DNA of 64,000 nt from Chionoecetes opilio. Taxonomy: Eukaryota > Arthropoda > Malacostraca > Decapoda > Majidae. The position numbers and the translations under genes were made by a program. The notes beneath the pieces are model-generated. The model saw only the letters and a list, made by a program, of their open reading frames with translations. It made no database searches and had not been told where the DNA came from. Each line of letters begins with the position of its first letter. Position 1 is the first letter of the stretch. The stretch spans positions 84,501 to 148,500 of the forward strand of contig JACEEZ010001193.1 in the NCBI GenBank assembly GCA_016584305.1, written 5' to 3'. Below are positions 13,001-23,460 of this stretch, piece by piece.

Positions 13001-15375
13001 TATCTACTACTACTACTACATCTACTACTGCTACTTCTGCAGTTTCTGCTACTACTACAACTACTACCTTAATACCTTATCCTACCTTACCCCCGTAAAT
13101 TGAAGTAAAAAGCATACGAAAATAAGAGAAATAAGATAAGTTAAGCCAGAACTACCCAGTTTTTACCTATTTATCGTGCATATATTGTCTTTGTCAATGG
13201 GTAATATCATGCAATACAGCCCCACACCCTTTCTTACCCCTTAAATAGCCTTGAATATTGCACAGGGAGGCGTAAATTGAGGTCTAAATATAAGAATAAG
13301 GATAAATAGCCAATATGGCTGCCGTGTGACGTCATCAAGAGGACTTCATCAGAGCTGCACTTGATCTTGACATCCAACTCGAGGCTACAACTATTTCCTT
13401 CATTAATCAAAAACATCAAATAATGAATAAATCAACACGGATAAAGTAAAATAATGATAAATAGGACTCAATAAGCCTAAAAAAAACCAATGAAATAACG
13501 AAGAATGAATTAAATATCGTGTTTTAAAAGATATCCCCAAAAAAACTCAAATTCACCACTACAAAAATCGACTTTTTAACAAAGCCCTTATAATTCTTGA
13601 AAAAATATGGGCAAATAGTATATGATGTGTGTATCTTATAAACAGTAACAGAGCCTCGTTCAGTGTTGAAACCAAGGAGCAATACATGTTTTGTTTTTTC
13701 GATAATTTGATCCTTTCAACCAGTCAGATGTATTCCTTCAATAAAAACGTGAAAAACACGTCCCATAAACACACAAACACACTGCGCCTGTAGGCATAGC
13801 TAATCATACACAAATAACCTCACCGCTCATTTAGAAGGAAGAATAAGGTAGAAGTTAAAATGTAAACAAAAACCCCTTCAGATGAAGAAACAAAATACAG
13901 CCACCAGGCGCGTGATTACTACATAAAACGATGCGGAAATACTGAAATATATTAAAACACACAAAAATCACCCTATATTTAGTGTAAAAAAAGAATTATC
14001 AACAAAATATTGGGAATATGTATGGTGTTACTAACTGATTGAGTCATATTTCTTTTACGAAGGCCTTAAACTCTGAGACTTTTTATGGAGTCATAAAAAG
14101 AACTGGGGTTTTCAATAAGGCTATGCAATCCTATATCGGTGCACGAATAAAAAAGTGATTATTCGTTTTAAAATGCGTAATTGGCACCTCGTAACATGGT
14201 GGAGAGGCCAGCAATACTCTGAGCCAATCAGAGGCCTGGCATCTCTCCCTACATCTCTCAGCCAATCAGCGTTCAGGAACCAACTGGGCGGCAATGTTTA
14301 GTGTTTATTCCCGATATATAGACCTTATTTAATGGGAAATAAGGTGTGACTTACCATTACATACCATATTTATGGCATATTAGTGACAATAGGAGTATTG
14401 TTATTGATAAATATAGGGTGGACGTTAATACATTGCCGCCATATTAGCCTTTCAGCGTAATATTCTCCCTGAAATATATGACATCATAGTTTGATGCCGG
14501 CAAATGGAATATTTTGACGTGTTTTCGCTAAGTGTCTCCCGCTGAATACTACAGACGTACCCAGGGTATACCTTGATGCGCTGATCCTAGGTTCGAGTCC
14601 CGCGTGACCGAGATAAGCTTCTATGAACCACTGTGGCCCGCGCCGTACCCGTGGCCGCGGCGGTACGGGGCTGACGCCGATATAGTGGACGAGAACTGCG
14701 CGTTCGCTCTTTAGGTCAGACACACACACTGGGGGGCTAACACCTCACTCTTAGCCTCTCTCGCTTTACCACCTTTGGATGTAAGTAGTGTTAACTAACA
14801 GGAACTACCGCGAGTAGGTCTCACGGCCTCTTGTAGCTTCCTTATTTTCTTATGTTTCTTATGTTATGTCACCTACTACTACTACTACTATTCCTACCAC
14901 ATTACTATACACAGGACCACAACAAGACAATAAGAGTGGGGGCATACTGTCTTAAAATCAACGTCATTAATAAAGCGTCAGAAATATACTCGTTGAAAAC
15001 ATAAAATCCAAATAACGTCAAATACTGTAAGAGATTCGTCTCGCTCAGCCCACCAGCCTCTGTTATTACCCTCCAAACAGCACTATATACCTAGCACCCA
15101 GCACACCTACACCGTATATAACCTTCCTTAACACATTACTAAGCAGCAAGGCAAGAAAAACCATCAGAAAATCATCGTATTCCTATATTCCAAAGGTCAA
15201 ATTACACCTGTTTACAAGACTGACAGAAAGTGAGTCTGGGTGAGGCGGGTTATTCATCACCTTATTACTCGCTAGTTACTCACGGGTAGACGAAGAAGAG
15301 TGCAGTGCATGCTAGTAGTAAAGTCCAAGCACACGTGGCTGGTATAAACCGTGTCTTGGGCTCACAGTTGGGCAT
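1919..15375 (-). CDS. DHHC-type palmitoyltransferase, ZDHHC5/8-like, 3' part off window
   Basis: Integral membrane S-acyltransferase that would move palmitate from CoA to protein cysteines. Six coding exons fit in frame: 15284-15375, 11776-11897, 8259-8416, 7634-7806, 3596-3790, 1919-2069, all with GT/AG junctions, 891 nt (297 codons) so far. Exon 1 starts at ATG 15375 and holds membrane segment 1. Exon 2 has segment 2 and the DPG motif (about residues 65-67). Exon 3 has the Cys-rich zinc-binding region. Exon 4 carries DHHC (about 127-130, catalytic Cys130) and segment 3. Exon 5 has segment 4 and TTNE (about 212-215), followed by VTGKFRGG. Exon 6 encodes the start of the cytoplasmic tail and ends at a CAA|GTGAGT donor. 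The short N-terminus and the sequence after TTNE match vertebrate ZDHHC5/ZDHHC8 as I recall them; other ZDHHC subfamilies are less likely. The long tail of that subfamily must lie left of the window. Confidence 0.93.
2072..2800. repeat. GGCATGATAATAA/GGCATAATAA tandem array
   Basis: About 730 bases of variants of GGCATGATAATAA, GGCATAATAA and GGCAATAA in the intron directly upstream of exon 6 of the palmitoyltransferase. Most frames on the minus strand stay open, giving a long artificial reading frame rich in Tyr, His, Ala, Leu and Pro that runs into the real exon. I see no reason to think it is translated. Confidence 0.9.
2801..2831 (-). repeat. Duplicated 3' splice site and start of ZDHHC exon 6
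   Basis: On the minus strand TTGCAG is followed by CATAAAG and CCTGCCAAG, copying the acceptor and first 19 bases of exon 6 (true acceptor at 2070/2071). It sits at the far end of the tandem array, so two exon-start copies bracket the array. Confidence 0.75.
3150..3190 (+). repeat. Non-LTR/SINE 3' tail with (ATT)n
   Basis: TGCATGCCTTCGGGTGAGAA followed by (ATT)n. A close copy with the same microsatellite tail is near 11440-11510. This looks like the 3' end of a retroposed element. Confidence 0.5.
3192..3565. mobile_element. pogo-type MITE with internal 74-base repeats
   Basis: Begins CAGTAAAACCTCTCGTATTC and ends in its near reverse complement (GAATATGAGAGGTTTTACTG), flanked by TA on both sides as expected for Tc1/mariner/pogo. 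The interior is three tandem units of a T-run plus AGGGGTCGAAATTTCCTAGC. No transposase. It lies in the intron between ZDHHC exons 5 and 6. The same ends occur at 8641 and 11086. Confidence 0.85.
3823..4192 (-). repeat. Four copies of the ZDHHC exon 5 acceptor region
   Basis: On the minus strand the motif TGCAG|TATGGTGGTGATGGG, which is the 3' splice site and start of exon 5 (true acceptor 3791-3792), recurs near 3824-3847, 3873-3897, 4043-4064 and 4168-4190. Each copy keeps a CAG before TAT. Intervening sequence (ACCATAGGGAAAGACACCAT) is also repeated, so this is a diverged tandem duplication that includes the splice site. Confidence 0.75.
4297..4912. repeat. 31-base minisatellite, about 20 copies
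   Basis: Unit contains AGGCAACTGTTTACACCCTG followed by CGTCATCCTCT. Copies are nearly identical, with a few single-base variants (GGTAACT, CGTCCTC). It is in the intron upstream of ZDHHC exon 5. Confidence 0.95.
4913..5282. other. No gene seen (intron)
   Basis: AT-rich intronic sequence of the palmitoyltransferase gene. I see no repeat, exon or RNA in it. Confidence 0.5.
5283..5680. mobile_element. Foldback element containing a perfect 50-bp hairpin and a SINE
   Basis: Inner arms 5319-5368 and 5403-5452 are perfect reverse complements (CACTCCCCCCTTCCGAACGC at one end) around a 34-base loop. A weaker outer pair, with TTAAGCTGGCGAAAAT near 5294 and ATTTTCGCCAGCTTAA near 5643, encloses this hairpin plus a SINE. 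The nesting suggests insertion of the SINE into a palindromic element. Confidence 0.8.
5453..5615 (-). mobile_element. tRNA-like SINE (family 2)
   Basis: On the minus strand the head reads GTTGGTAGAGTCGTGG with a B-box GCGGTTCGAGTCC, followed by CGTCCTGGCGTGGTGGCGC and a tail TCTAGATAGGATCAAAGTAT. The same family occurs twice in opposite directions at 22.1-22.4 kb. Confidence 0.75.
5681..6170. other. No gene seen (intron)
   Basis: Palmitoyltransferase intron. It contains two related blocks with ACTACTTGCTTG(G/C)CTACTG near 5749 and 5991, so a local duplication. No coding signal. Confidence 0.4.
6171..6362. mobile_element. MITE-like repeat, copy 1 of 3
   Basis: About 190 bases bounded by TTAACCCCTTGAGG and GTGAAGGGGTTTA, imperfect inverted ends. 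The interior motif TTTGGTATATTAAG is shared with the copies at 7112-7325 and 7396-7607. No ORF. Confidence 0.75.
6533..6596 (-). mobile_element. SINE 3'-end fragment (family 3)
   Basis: Reverse complement of the 3' end of the SINE at 14.53-14.88 kb: AACTACC(N)CG(N)GTAGGTCTCGCGGCC then TTCCTTATTTTCTTATGT. Truncated copy. Others are at 7821-7887 and 11150-11222. Confidence 0.7.
7112..7325. mobile_element. MITE-like repeat, copy 2 of 3
   Basis: TTAACTCCTTGAGACCCAGA at one end and GCGAAAGGGGTTAA at the other, with the same interior as the copy at 6171-6362. It lies in the intron between ZDHHC exons 4 and 5. Confidence 0.75.
7396..7607. mobile_element. MITE-like repeat, copy 3 of 3
   Basis: TAACCCCTTGAGGCCCAGAA to GTGTGAAGGGGTTAA. 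It ends only 27 bases from the donor of ZDHHC exon 4. Confidence 0.75.
7821..7887 (-). mobile_element. SINE tail just upstream of ZDHHC exon 4
   Basis: A family-3 SINE end, read on the minus strand, stops 14 bases before the exon 4 acceptor (TTGCAG|ACG, exon from 7806). Its CTTATTTTCTTATGTACTTA sequence lies where the polypyrimidine tract and branch point should be, so the SINE appears to supply part of the splice acceptor. Confidence 0.65.
8034..8155. repeat. A-rich low-complexity tract
   Basis: Runs of A interrupted by TATATATAT and CTC, ending in an uninterrupted A run of more than 30 bases. Short ORFs of poly-Lys or poly-Phe here are artefacts. Confidence 0.9.
8575..8600 (-). repeat. Duplicated 3' splice site and start of ZDHHC exon 3
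   Basis: On the minus strand CGCAG|CCTCAACGGACGAGGACC repeats the exon 3 acceptor and its first 18 bases (true acceptor 8417-8418) with one difference. Exon 3 itself is 8259-8416. The region between the copies carries three related CACCCATCATTAT-type repeats. Confidence 0.75.
8871..9042 (-). pseudogene. Tigger/pogo transposase N-terminal fragment
   Basis: From ATG 9042 the frame encodes a basic start, then [19 protein letters not shown], which resembles the first DNA-binding helix-turn-helix (CENP-B N-terminal/psq type) of Tigger transposases. The frame runs into a simple T-run after about 58 residues. No DDE catalytic region is present. A fragment, not a functional gene. Confidence 0.6.
9464..9610 (+). 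pseudogene. Tigger/pogo transposase N-terminal fragment, inverted copy
   Basis: From ATG 9464 it encodes the same MSAPSRKG(V/M) start and [11 protein letters not shown] as the minus-strand fragment at 8871-9042, then diverges. The two copies face away from a spacer that itself contains an inverted pair around CCGTCTTGGAT and ATCCAAGACGG, so the element is a foldback. Confidence 0.55.
9722..10075 (+). mobile_element. tRNA-Ser-like SINE (family 4)
   Basis: Head with GCAGAGTGGTTAGCGTCACC and B-box GAGTTCGATCC, body with CCATTAACTCTACCTTCGAC, tail of (GT)n then poly-A. The body without the tRNA head recurs at 10618-10850 inside the second pogo derivative. Confidence 0.7.
11150..11222 (-). mobile_element. 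SINE 3'-end fragment (family 3)
   Basis: Truncated reverse copy of the 14.8 kb SINE end. The sequence before it (AAAACACCGATACATG) duplicates sequence near 8427, on the other side of the composite pogo element. Confidence 0.65.
11935..12112 (-). repeat. Two tandem copies of the ZDHHC exon 2 acceptor and exon start
   Basis: On the minus strand TTGCAG|ATGTTCTTC(T/C)CTG and GTACCTGCGATGGGGCAT recur twice upstream of the real exon 2 (11776-11897). The copies include about 30 exonic bases (11959-11988 and 12056-12085) plus the acceptor, separated by (AAGAACAT)n-type sequence. The copies end in TGATCC and lack a donor. Confidence 0.85.
12599..12788. repeat. 38-base tandem repeat, five copies
   Basis: Unit CTTACATTTCAGGGTTCTAC plus TGGTTTAATACAATAGCC. 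The later copies carry TATATTT variants. In the first ZDHHC intron. Confidence 0.9.
12928..13061. repeat. (CTA)n microsatellite
   Basis: Imperfect ACT/CTA trinucleotide tract. Poly-Leu and poly-Tyr reading frames in it are repeat artefacts. Confidence 0.95.
13062..14528. other. No gene seen (ZDHHC intron 1)
   Basis: AT-rich unique-looking sequence between exons 1 and 2 of the palmitoyltransferase. I see no exon, RNA or clear repeat. Confidence 0.5.
14530..14876 (+). mobile_element. tRNA-derived SINE (family 3), near full length
   Basis: A tRNA-like head ends in TAGGTTCGAGTCCCGCGTGA. The body holds GCCGTACCCGTGGCCGCGGC. The 3' end GGTCTCACGGCCTCTTGTAG continues into TTCCTTATTTTCTTATGTTT. That 3' end is the source of the fragments at 6533, 7821 and 11150. 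Confidence 0.75.
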
Positions 15376-15649
15376 TTTATCCTGAATTGGTCATCTCTCC
15401 CTCAAAACATGGCCGCTTCTTCCTCTTAGCCAATAGACGAACACAAAAACCTCGCCAACCTCAACCTCTCAGACAAAAGAACCTCGTATTACACCACTAA
15501 ACCTCCTTGCAACCTCTATATTACTCCCTATATAGATCTGTATCCCGGTCAACAAACTACAATTTACACCTAACTCCCTTTGCTATGATAACCTTATACT
15601 TATAGTGAGTAATTGACATCCAGCTTTTATTTTGTTGTTTGTCCATGAT

Positions 15650-16070
15650 ACTCACCGCAAATATGTCTTATGAGTAATACATAGGTCTATAATGCATTCC
15701 TATGGCTATGTATGTCACTATGGATGTCTTACTTTATGTGTAGTAGTGAGTTATAGTTTTTCATTCATAAAAATTGAAACTGAACGGAATGACTGACTTC
15801 TATGTCTTATGAGTGATACATAGGTCTATAATGCATTCCTATGGCTAGGTATGTCACTATGGATGTCTTATTATATGTGTAGTAGTGATTTATAGTTTTT
15901 CATTCATAAAAATTGAAAAAACTGATCGACTGACTGTCTTATGAGTGATACATAGGTCTATCATGCATTCCTATGGCTATGTATGTCACTATGGATGTCT
16001 TATTATATGTGTAGTAGAGTTATAGTTTTCATTCATAAAAATTGGAACTGAACTGAATGACTACTTATTA
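15650..16070. repeat. About 150-base tandem repeat, interrupted
   Basis: Nearly three copies of a unit containing GTCTTATGAGTGATACATAG and GTATGTCACTATGGATGTCT. A further partial copy resumes at about 16717-16794, so the element at 16075-16716 inserted into the array. Confidence 0.85.
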
Positions 16071-16074
16071 ATAG

Positions 16075-16199
16075 GCCTCTTCCATTTGTGCCCAAGTTGC
16101 ATGAACCAGTTCTTTCAGTTCAGGGTTGGGTTCGCGTGTCACAAATGGAACGCAAAAACCCCGTTTTTTGTTTCCAAACATACTCAGCTGGCGAGGCAA

Positions 16200-16250
<51 letters not shown>

Positions 16251-16716
16251 GAGATAACGATATATATAACGAGAGAGGTAACGTGAGAGAGAAAGAGAGA
16301 GAGAGATAACGAGAGAGAGATAACGAAAGAAAGATAACGAGATAACGAGATAACGATCGAGATAACGAGATATAACTCAGTAAGCTGTTATGTGAAGGGA
16401 ACATATAAAGTTTAAGATCGCGGGAACGCATGGCTCCACCAGCCATGTATGCCTCTTTTATGCCGTTTGACATACTCTCCGACTCGTGCATGCGGAAAAC
16501 CCTTAATGATAAGAGAAATAGGGCCCAAGGCGACCATTGTTTGTTATGAACTGAAAACTCTACCCAAGCTACCCACCTCTCAATGCGAGTAGAGAAAGTT
16601 CAAGGGTTTTGCTGAGTCACTACGCGCTTTGCCTCGGACCCAGGTTTTCGTGCGCAAATGGAACGCCTGAACTCTTGGGTTCCGTGAACTGGTTCTTGAA
16701 ATGTCACAAATGGAAG
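16075..16716. mobile_element. MITE with AGGCCTCTTCCATTTGTG ends, copy A
   Basis: AGGCCTCTTCCATTTGTG at the left and CACAAATGGAAGAGGCCT at the right are perfect inverted ends. The interior holds a (GA)n tract and degenerate ATAACGAGA repeats. Inserted in the 150-base tandem array. Confidence 0.8.
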
Positions 16717-16794
16717 AGGCCTTATATGTCTTATGAGTGATACACAAGTCTATAATGCATTTCTATGGCTATGTATGTCACTATGGATGTCAAA

Positions 16795-17650
16795 GGCCTC
16801 TTCCATTTGCGACATTTCAAGAACCAGTTCACGGAACCCAAGAATTCAGGCGTTCCATTTGCGCACGAAAACCTGGGTCCGAGGCAAAGCGCGTTAGTGA
16901 CGCAGCAAAACCCGTGAACTTTCTCTACTCACATAAGGCGTTTTCTGCGGGGGATTTTTGGTTGCAACCTGAAAATTTTCGGTTGCAAACTGTCACAACA
17001 ACAACAACAAATGTTTGCGGGTCGAGCCAATCATCTTCCCTGGATGGTTGAACAGGGATCGAAATTTGAGCAACCTAAAAATTTTCGGTTGCAATCAGGA
17101 TCCCCGCAGAAAATTCCTATAGGCAGGTGGGTAGAGGCATTTTCCATTTGTGCCCAAGTTGCATGAACCAGTTCTTTCAGTTCAGGGTTGGGTTCTGGGT
17201 TCAGGGTTGGGTTCGCGTGTCACAAATGGAACGCAAAAACCGTTTTTTGTTTACAAACTTTTATACTCAGCTGGCGAGGCAATTTAAGAGAGCGAGAGTG
17301 AGCGAGCGAGCGAGAGAGAGCGAGAGCGAGATAAAGAGAGATAACGAGAGATAAAGAGATAGATATATAACGAGATAAGAGATATAACTCAGCTAGCTGC
17401 TATGTGAAGGAATCATATCACGTTTAAGATCGCGGGAACGCATGGGCTCCACCAGCCATGTATGCCTCTTATGCCGTCTGACATACTCTCAGACTCGTGC
17501 ATGCGGAAAACCCTTCACGATAAGAGAAATAGGGCCCAAGGCGACCATTGTTAGTTATGAACTGAAAACTCTACCCAAGCTACCCACCTCTCAATGCGAG
17601 TAGAGAAAGTTCACGGGTTTTGCCGAGTCACTACGCGCTTTGCCTCAACC
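16795..17650. mobile_element. Same MITE, inverted second copy with nested MITE
   Basis: Starts AGGCCTCTTCCATTTGCGAC. 16800-16930 is the reverse complement of about 16580-16715, and 17130-17645 repeats the interior of copy A in the same direction. A separate short element at about 16936-17118, with ends like TTTTCTGCGGGG and CCCCGCAGAAAA, is nested within. Confidence 0.7.
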
Positions 17651-17664
17651 CAGGACTGACTAAT

Positions 17665-17855
17665 AGTCGCCATTGCATTAATGTCGCCAGGCCCCATATA
17701 TTACTAATTACATCACTACTACAGTGCATGTGTCACTAAAGACAGGTACATAATATAAGCTACTGTGCACGCCTCTTCAGTGGCACATAAAAAAAATTGT
17801 GGCGATGCTAAAATTAGTAATATATGGCGCCTGGCGGTAATAGTGCAATGGGAGA
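17665..17855. mobile_element. Small palindromic MITE-like repeat
   Basis: CATTGCATTAATGTCGCCAGG with CCCATATATTACTAATTA at the left is mirrored by AATTAGTAATATATGGCGCC with TGGCGG at the right. No ORF. Confidence 0.6.
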
Positions 17856-18480
17856 CAATTATATATGTTAAGTGTTTGAACAAGAGATGTCAGAGATGGC
17901 ATATACCCCTACCTACCTCAATTTTTTTTTTTTTTTTAATATTTCAAACTAATATATTTGTGAAGGCACGTCTCAAAATTCGTATGTAGAGATCTAAAGT
18001 GATTTGGCAACTAAACTAACTAGTCAAGTCCTGTACCTATATACGTTGATGGCAATGGGGTGGAATAGTTATATTTTCTCATTCTACTAACCTTTTAATA
18101 TTTTATGCATAACCTTTGGAACATTCAGGTACTTAGTTTAAAAAAAGGAATCATAATATAAAAGTACTCTATCACAGTTCCGCTTAAAAATCACTAAAAA
18201 TAGATAACCTCCCTTTATATATAGATTGATTAGAATAAAGTTTTGAGTTTGAGAGGGAAAGTGTTAAACTTTCAATGAAACATTTTCATATAGGTTAATA
18301 AGCATGTTCAGATTATTTCTTTTATTAAAATGGGCGGTGAATAGATTAGGCCGTTTGCTATGCCAGACTTCTATCAGGCGGAGAAGAGTTTAGTATGACA
18401 CTGTTATCCATAACTTATTATATGGTATCAAACTCATCCAACCACCATTAAATTCGTGTCATTAATAAACAATGGTTAAG
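17856..18480. other. No gene seen
   Basis: AT-rich spacer downstream of the ZP gene's end. It has a 15-T run near 17923 and nothing else I can support. Confidence 0.4.
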
Positions 18481-18485
18481 TGATA

Positions 18486-18491
18486 TTTATT
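18486..18491 (-). terminator. Poly(A) signal of ZP gene
   Basis: AATAAA on the minus strand, 66 bases after the TAG stop of the ZP-domain gene. Confidence 0.6.
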
Positions 18492-18557
18492 AAAATCCAA
18501 CCAGTTATATTATGCGTAATGGATCTATAAATCACTCATGAAAAAGTCTTTACATTT

Positions 18558-21378
18558 CTATTTGTGTGCGGCCAGTGTGACGTTGCGGGCCTTCCTGTCG
18601 CGGAGAATGACTATCACCAACACTGCCACCATCACCAGCATTACACACAGAAGCACTATCAAAACTATGTTAGTGATGGATTCGGGGCAGCTGCAATCTT
18701 CAGCCGATTCATGTTTAGCCGCCACGGACACTCCTGTATGAAATAAATTCCATTAAAAAGCGTACCTGAGTGCAAACAATAGTATTTTATCAGCTTTATA
18801 ATGATTTATTTGCATAAATCACTTTCTGAATATGAAAGACATTTAGCAATCATCCAAAAATTAACGTACTAAGTTTCTTAAATTCAAAGGAAAATTTACT
18901 GAAACTTTTAAAAACATAACTTACGTTTTTGTCCACCCTCTTCTGCGGAAAGTACTTCCATTGAGCGATACATATTAACATTATCCACTTCATGAGCCCC
19001 ATCTTGTGCTGCATCATCGATCTCTCGCCGCCGCCTCCTCTTTGCCTCTTCGCTTCGCCTTGGATGGAATGACTCGCTGGAGAGTTTAGCAGAAAGTTTT
19101 TTAGAAAGATACTGCTTTGATTTATATCACAAAACTAATTCTGTGCAAATCTGAATTTGTTCCGATAAATTTTATTCCAATCGTAAGCCAATATATCAGT
19201 TTTATTCCTAAGTCTTAAGGAGAGAAGATTCTACACGGCTGGAATGGCACCATTGCTATCCGTAGTAAATTTGCAAGTTTCACCTGTATCAGATAGTGAG
19301 CCAGGAGATAAATAAATAGTAAAACGAAAATTCAACCATTTTCGAGAAAAAAATTATACGTAACAAGTTAATACCAAATATGATTAATTAATCTCACGGT
19401 ACCTGCAAGGAGGCGGTTCAGGGCAAGTCTTGTAGCAGACCTGCACGTGACACTGCAGGACTATTTTGGTGGAAGTCGGGAATCTGAAGGCCTGAAACAA
19501 GCAAGCATGGTCATAAATAATAGTAGAAGCTAGTGGAGAATTACTAGATAAATCACAGAAAATAGAAATCTCACTAATATGCTAATGAAGATACTTCCTA
19601 CCTTGAAATATGCGTAATGTAATGTGACTAGGTCCCCATTCGTCCGCGTGTGCCTCTCCTTGATGAAATGAGAGAAGATCTTTGGCTTGACTGAGCAGCC
19701 CGCCTCTATCACAGTCAATTCGCCACTGTACACCCGAGCATTTTGAGACACTTCCTTGTTATTGCTGGTGTCCCAATCAACCTGGGCCTTAGTTTCGCCT
19801 CCTGAGGAAGTATGGTAGATTTGACGAAAGTTTAAAATTAATTAATCTTAAATGGAAAAGCTTCATCAAAACTGATTTTTAAAGATTGTCACTTAAGAAA
19901 GATTAAGCTATTCTTTATTGCCAGGAAAGATAAGTCACTATATATCTGGTGTAAATTTAAATCCGAAGTTATCAGTGTGAAGAAAATAAATTAGGTATGA
20001 ATAATAAGGGTGAACGAAACAGATTTAGGCAGCAATATTTACGTAGACAAGAAACTTTCAAAACTCACCATCCACAGCGTAGCAGGCCAAAATATTTGAA
20101 TCAAACCAGTAAACATTATCAGTTAATGTGAAAATGAGGGTGAGCACATCGCCTATGTAGACCAAATCATTGTTTAGTGGCGGGGCCGTGGGTCCCTCAC
20201 CTCTCTGGATCTCCATCCACATTTTCGGTCCTAATGGAAATAAAAAAACAATTAAGACATTTAAAGGCAAATATAAATATATACTAGAAGAGTAAATCTT
20301 ATATATTTACCAGGATGCTGGGATTTTTCAAGCGAGGACCGCAGGTGTAGTGTCTCGAAGCTCCACTCTACAGTCTTATTGAAGTCGTCGGGTCGGTCGC
20401 AGCGGACTATCACGCTCACGTCGTCCTCGCACACTATATCAGTCTCCCATTGAATCATTAGGCGGTGCTGCAAGAGTCAGAAAGCATAGGTAGAAATACT
20501 TTTAGTAAAGCTATTATGGAGGAAGATTGATTTTGCTTAAGGTCTGACCTCTATCAAAGGATCCAGGTAGGACCTATCCCTGACGACGATCCTATTCTCA
20601 GCGTCACCACAGGTTCCATGCTTCAGATCCATAATTGATTCCTGAGCACCTCTGCCTTTGAACAGTAAGCATTCAGTGAAGTGGTGGTAGGGGTAGATAT
20701 AGCCATTGAAAGGAGCGGTGAATCTGCAAAGATAACGCACAATAATAAAGAAAGGAAGTCCTCATGAAAAGAATTACCGCAACTAACCCATTACACAACT
20801 CTACAAAGAACTACTACAGCAAACAGTCACTGACCTGAATGTAACCTGCATGTGAGTCTTCAGACACCTGACCTGGGTATCTACCACCTTGCGCGGCGCC
20901 ACTTCGGAATAGAGACCCAATTGTGCCGGGAAATGAGAGGTAGAGCCCACGAAGTTCTCTTTCGGTCCTGTGCAATGGCCATACTCATAATGGTGCAAAA
21001 CAAAAAATTGTAACATTCTAACTATCTCAAAATACAAATAGAAATTATAAACCTTTGGGAGTCACTGGACGAGCGGGTAAAAAGTGAGGCTCTGAAGGAT
21101 TCTGGTTCTGTGCCGCTAAATGTGGAGGAGGACGTTGATGACCCCGGGGTTTGGTCTCCTCTTGTGAAGCATAAGCAGGAGGGTGAGTATGCACTTCAGG
21201 CTTCGTTATTGTCGCCGCCTCCACCGCCACAATCTCAAACAAGCAAATATATAATGCATAAACTGAAAGAAACCAAATTTATCACAATTCATACCTACAA
21301 GCTTCAACAATCACAAGGCAACAGGGCTAATGCACTCACCAGGGCAACGCCGGCAAACACGGATCGGCGGAGAAGCAT
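18558..21378 (-). CDS. Zona pellucida (ZP) domain transmembrane protein, complete
   Basis: Secreted or membrane-anchored matrix protein of the ZP family, which polymerise in apical extracellular matrix or cuticle. Ten coding exons join without a frame break: 21340-21378, 21053-21233, 20835-20967, 20549-20723, 20311-20467, 20069-20230, 19602-19801, 19403-19491, 18925-19076, 18558-18733; 1464 nt, 487 residues. Signal peptide about 1-20 (MLLRRSVFAGVAL then IVAVEA). A Pro-rich linker runs to about 70. The ZP module covers about 74-378, with its second half in exons 6-8 (GPKMWMEIQRG, VIEAGCSVKPKIFSHF, CHVQVCYKTC). A furin-like KRRRRR site at 391-396 follows, as in many ZP proteins, then one membrane helix (about 452-473) and a 14-residue tail. 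Membership resembles insect ZP proteins such as dusky or miniature, but I cannot assign an orthologue. Confidence 0.92.
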
Positions 21379-21570
21379 GGTTGTCAGGGACCTCCTGGCT
21401 GGACGCTATGACTACACTGTCGGGAATACCTCGTCGCGACCCACAACCTGGACTGTGAATCCAGCGTTGCCGTCAAACAAACCAGTTCAGTAGGTGTTCG
21501 AATCATAAGACCAGGGAAGAACGTGCATACGCTATCCATACAAAAGATTTCCTTTTGCACAATGCATAAA
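20280..21570. repeat. Left arm of ZP inverted duplication
   Basis: Reverse complement of 24090-25400. It covers exons 1-5 of the ZP gene, their introns and about 190 bases upstream of the ATG. Exons 1-4 have identical lengths in both arms, and intron sequence is also nearly identical. The arms differ upstream of the ATG: the right arm has about 20-30 extra bases. Confidence 0.88.
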
Positions 21571-22096
21571 ATGAAATGTTCTTATGTGATACAAGATGAT
21601 AAACACTGTAATGCAATTTGAATAGTTTTGATTGTAAGACAGTTGCAATAATGAGGTGTAAGGTGAGATTACATAACAATGATTAGCTATTACTTTCTAT
21701 TTCATCAGACAAATAATTCTGTTTTGCATTTCATTTCCCGTACACACAAAAAAAAAGACACGTATGTTACATACACCATTATGATTTGGTGTTGTTCGTA
21801 GTGTGATATCTGGCAGACGGTACACACCGTACTTCAGACCTAATTGTTGTAATAGGACATCATCAGAGGAACTTTTCATACGATCAAACGGTAGTATGCT
21901 CCAATACAGTCACGCCAATTGAAACCCTATTAGAAGTATCCATTTTAGCTATACTTAATTATTTTTGTCATGCACGGAGACTGTGTAGATACGTGTTTTT
22001 AAAGTTCTACCATGTTAGTTTCACATCACTAATGCGTTTAAAAAAAACCATGGAAGCACTTTAAATCTTTCTTTCCTTTATTTAATTTTTTTGCCC
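21571..22096. other. Spacer of the inverted duplication, no gene seen
   Basis: AT-rich. No exon or repeat recognised. Confidence 0.4.
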
Positions 22097-22097
22097 G

Positions 22098-22215
22098 TCA
22101 GGGTGGCTCGGTTGGTAGAGCTGTGGGCTCGCGTGCAGCGTTCTTGCATTCGGTCAGCGGTTCGATCCCACCAGGCTCATTCTGGCGTGATGGCGCCTTG
22201 TATAGTCATATATAA
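22098..22215 (+). mobile_element. tRNA-like SINE (family 2), plus copy
   Basis: CCGTCAGGGTGGCTCGGTTG head and B-box GCGGTTCGATCCC, truncated in its tail, and abutting an inverted copy of itself. Confidence 0.75.
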
Positions 22216-22503
<288 letters not shown>

Positions 22504-22660
22504 AATATGTATGTCAATATCTTTATATAGTCAATAACCTTGTCGTTGGTACTTGCAAAGTGTCTAGATAGGATCAAAGTATCTTATATCTTATCTTCCT
22601 TTACTTTGTGCGCCAACAAGAAAAAAAAAGATATGATGAAGGGATTCTAATGAATCAGTA

Positions 22661-22679
22661 ATATATATATATATATATA

Positions 22680-22728
<49 letters not shown>

Positions 22729-22735
22729 TATATAT
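22661..22735. repeat. (TA)n tract
   Basis: Two interruptions in an otherwise pure AT/TA run. Confidence 0.95.
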
Positions 22736-22906
22736 TCACAAGTATCATAAGGATGACATTGTTACTGTACTTATACCTACGCGAAACGTCGCACAAGTGA
22801 AGTTTTACGCCAGCATGTCATGACTTTAATTTGACGAGCAGTCTTACAACACATGTATGTTACTATTTTATATAAGTCGTTTGCACGTGATGCTACAAGC
22901 CTACAA

Positions 22907-23460
<554 letters not shown>

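Noticed and set aside
16201..16491. Ser/Leu-rich ORF
   Set aside because: Translation of a (GA)n tract and its degenerate extension inside a MITE.
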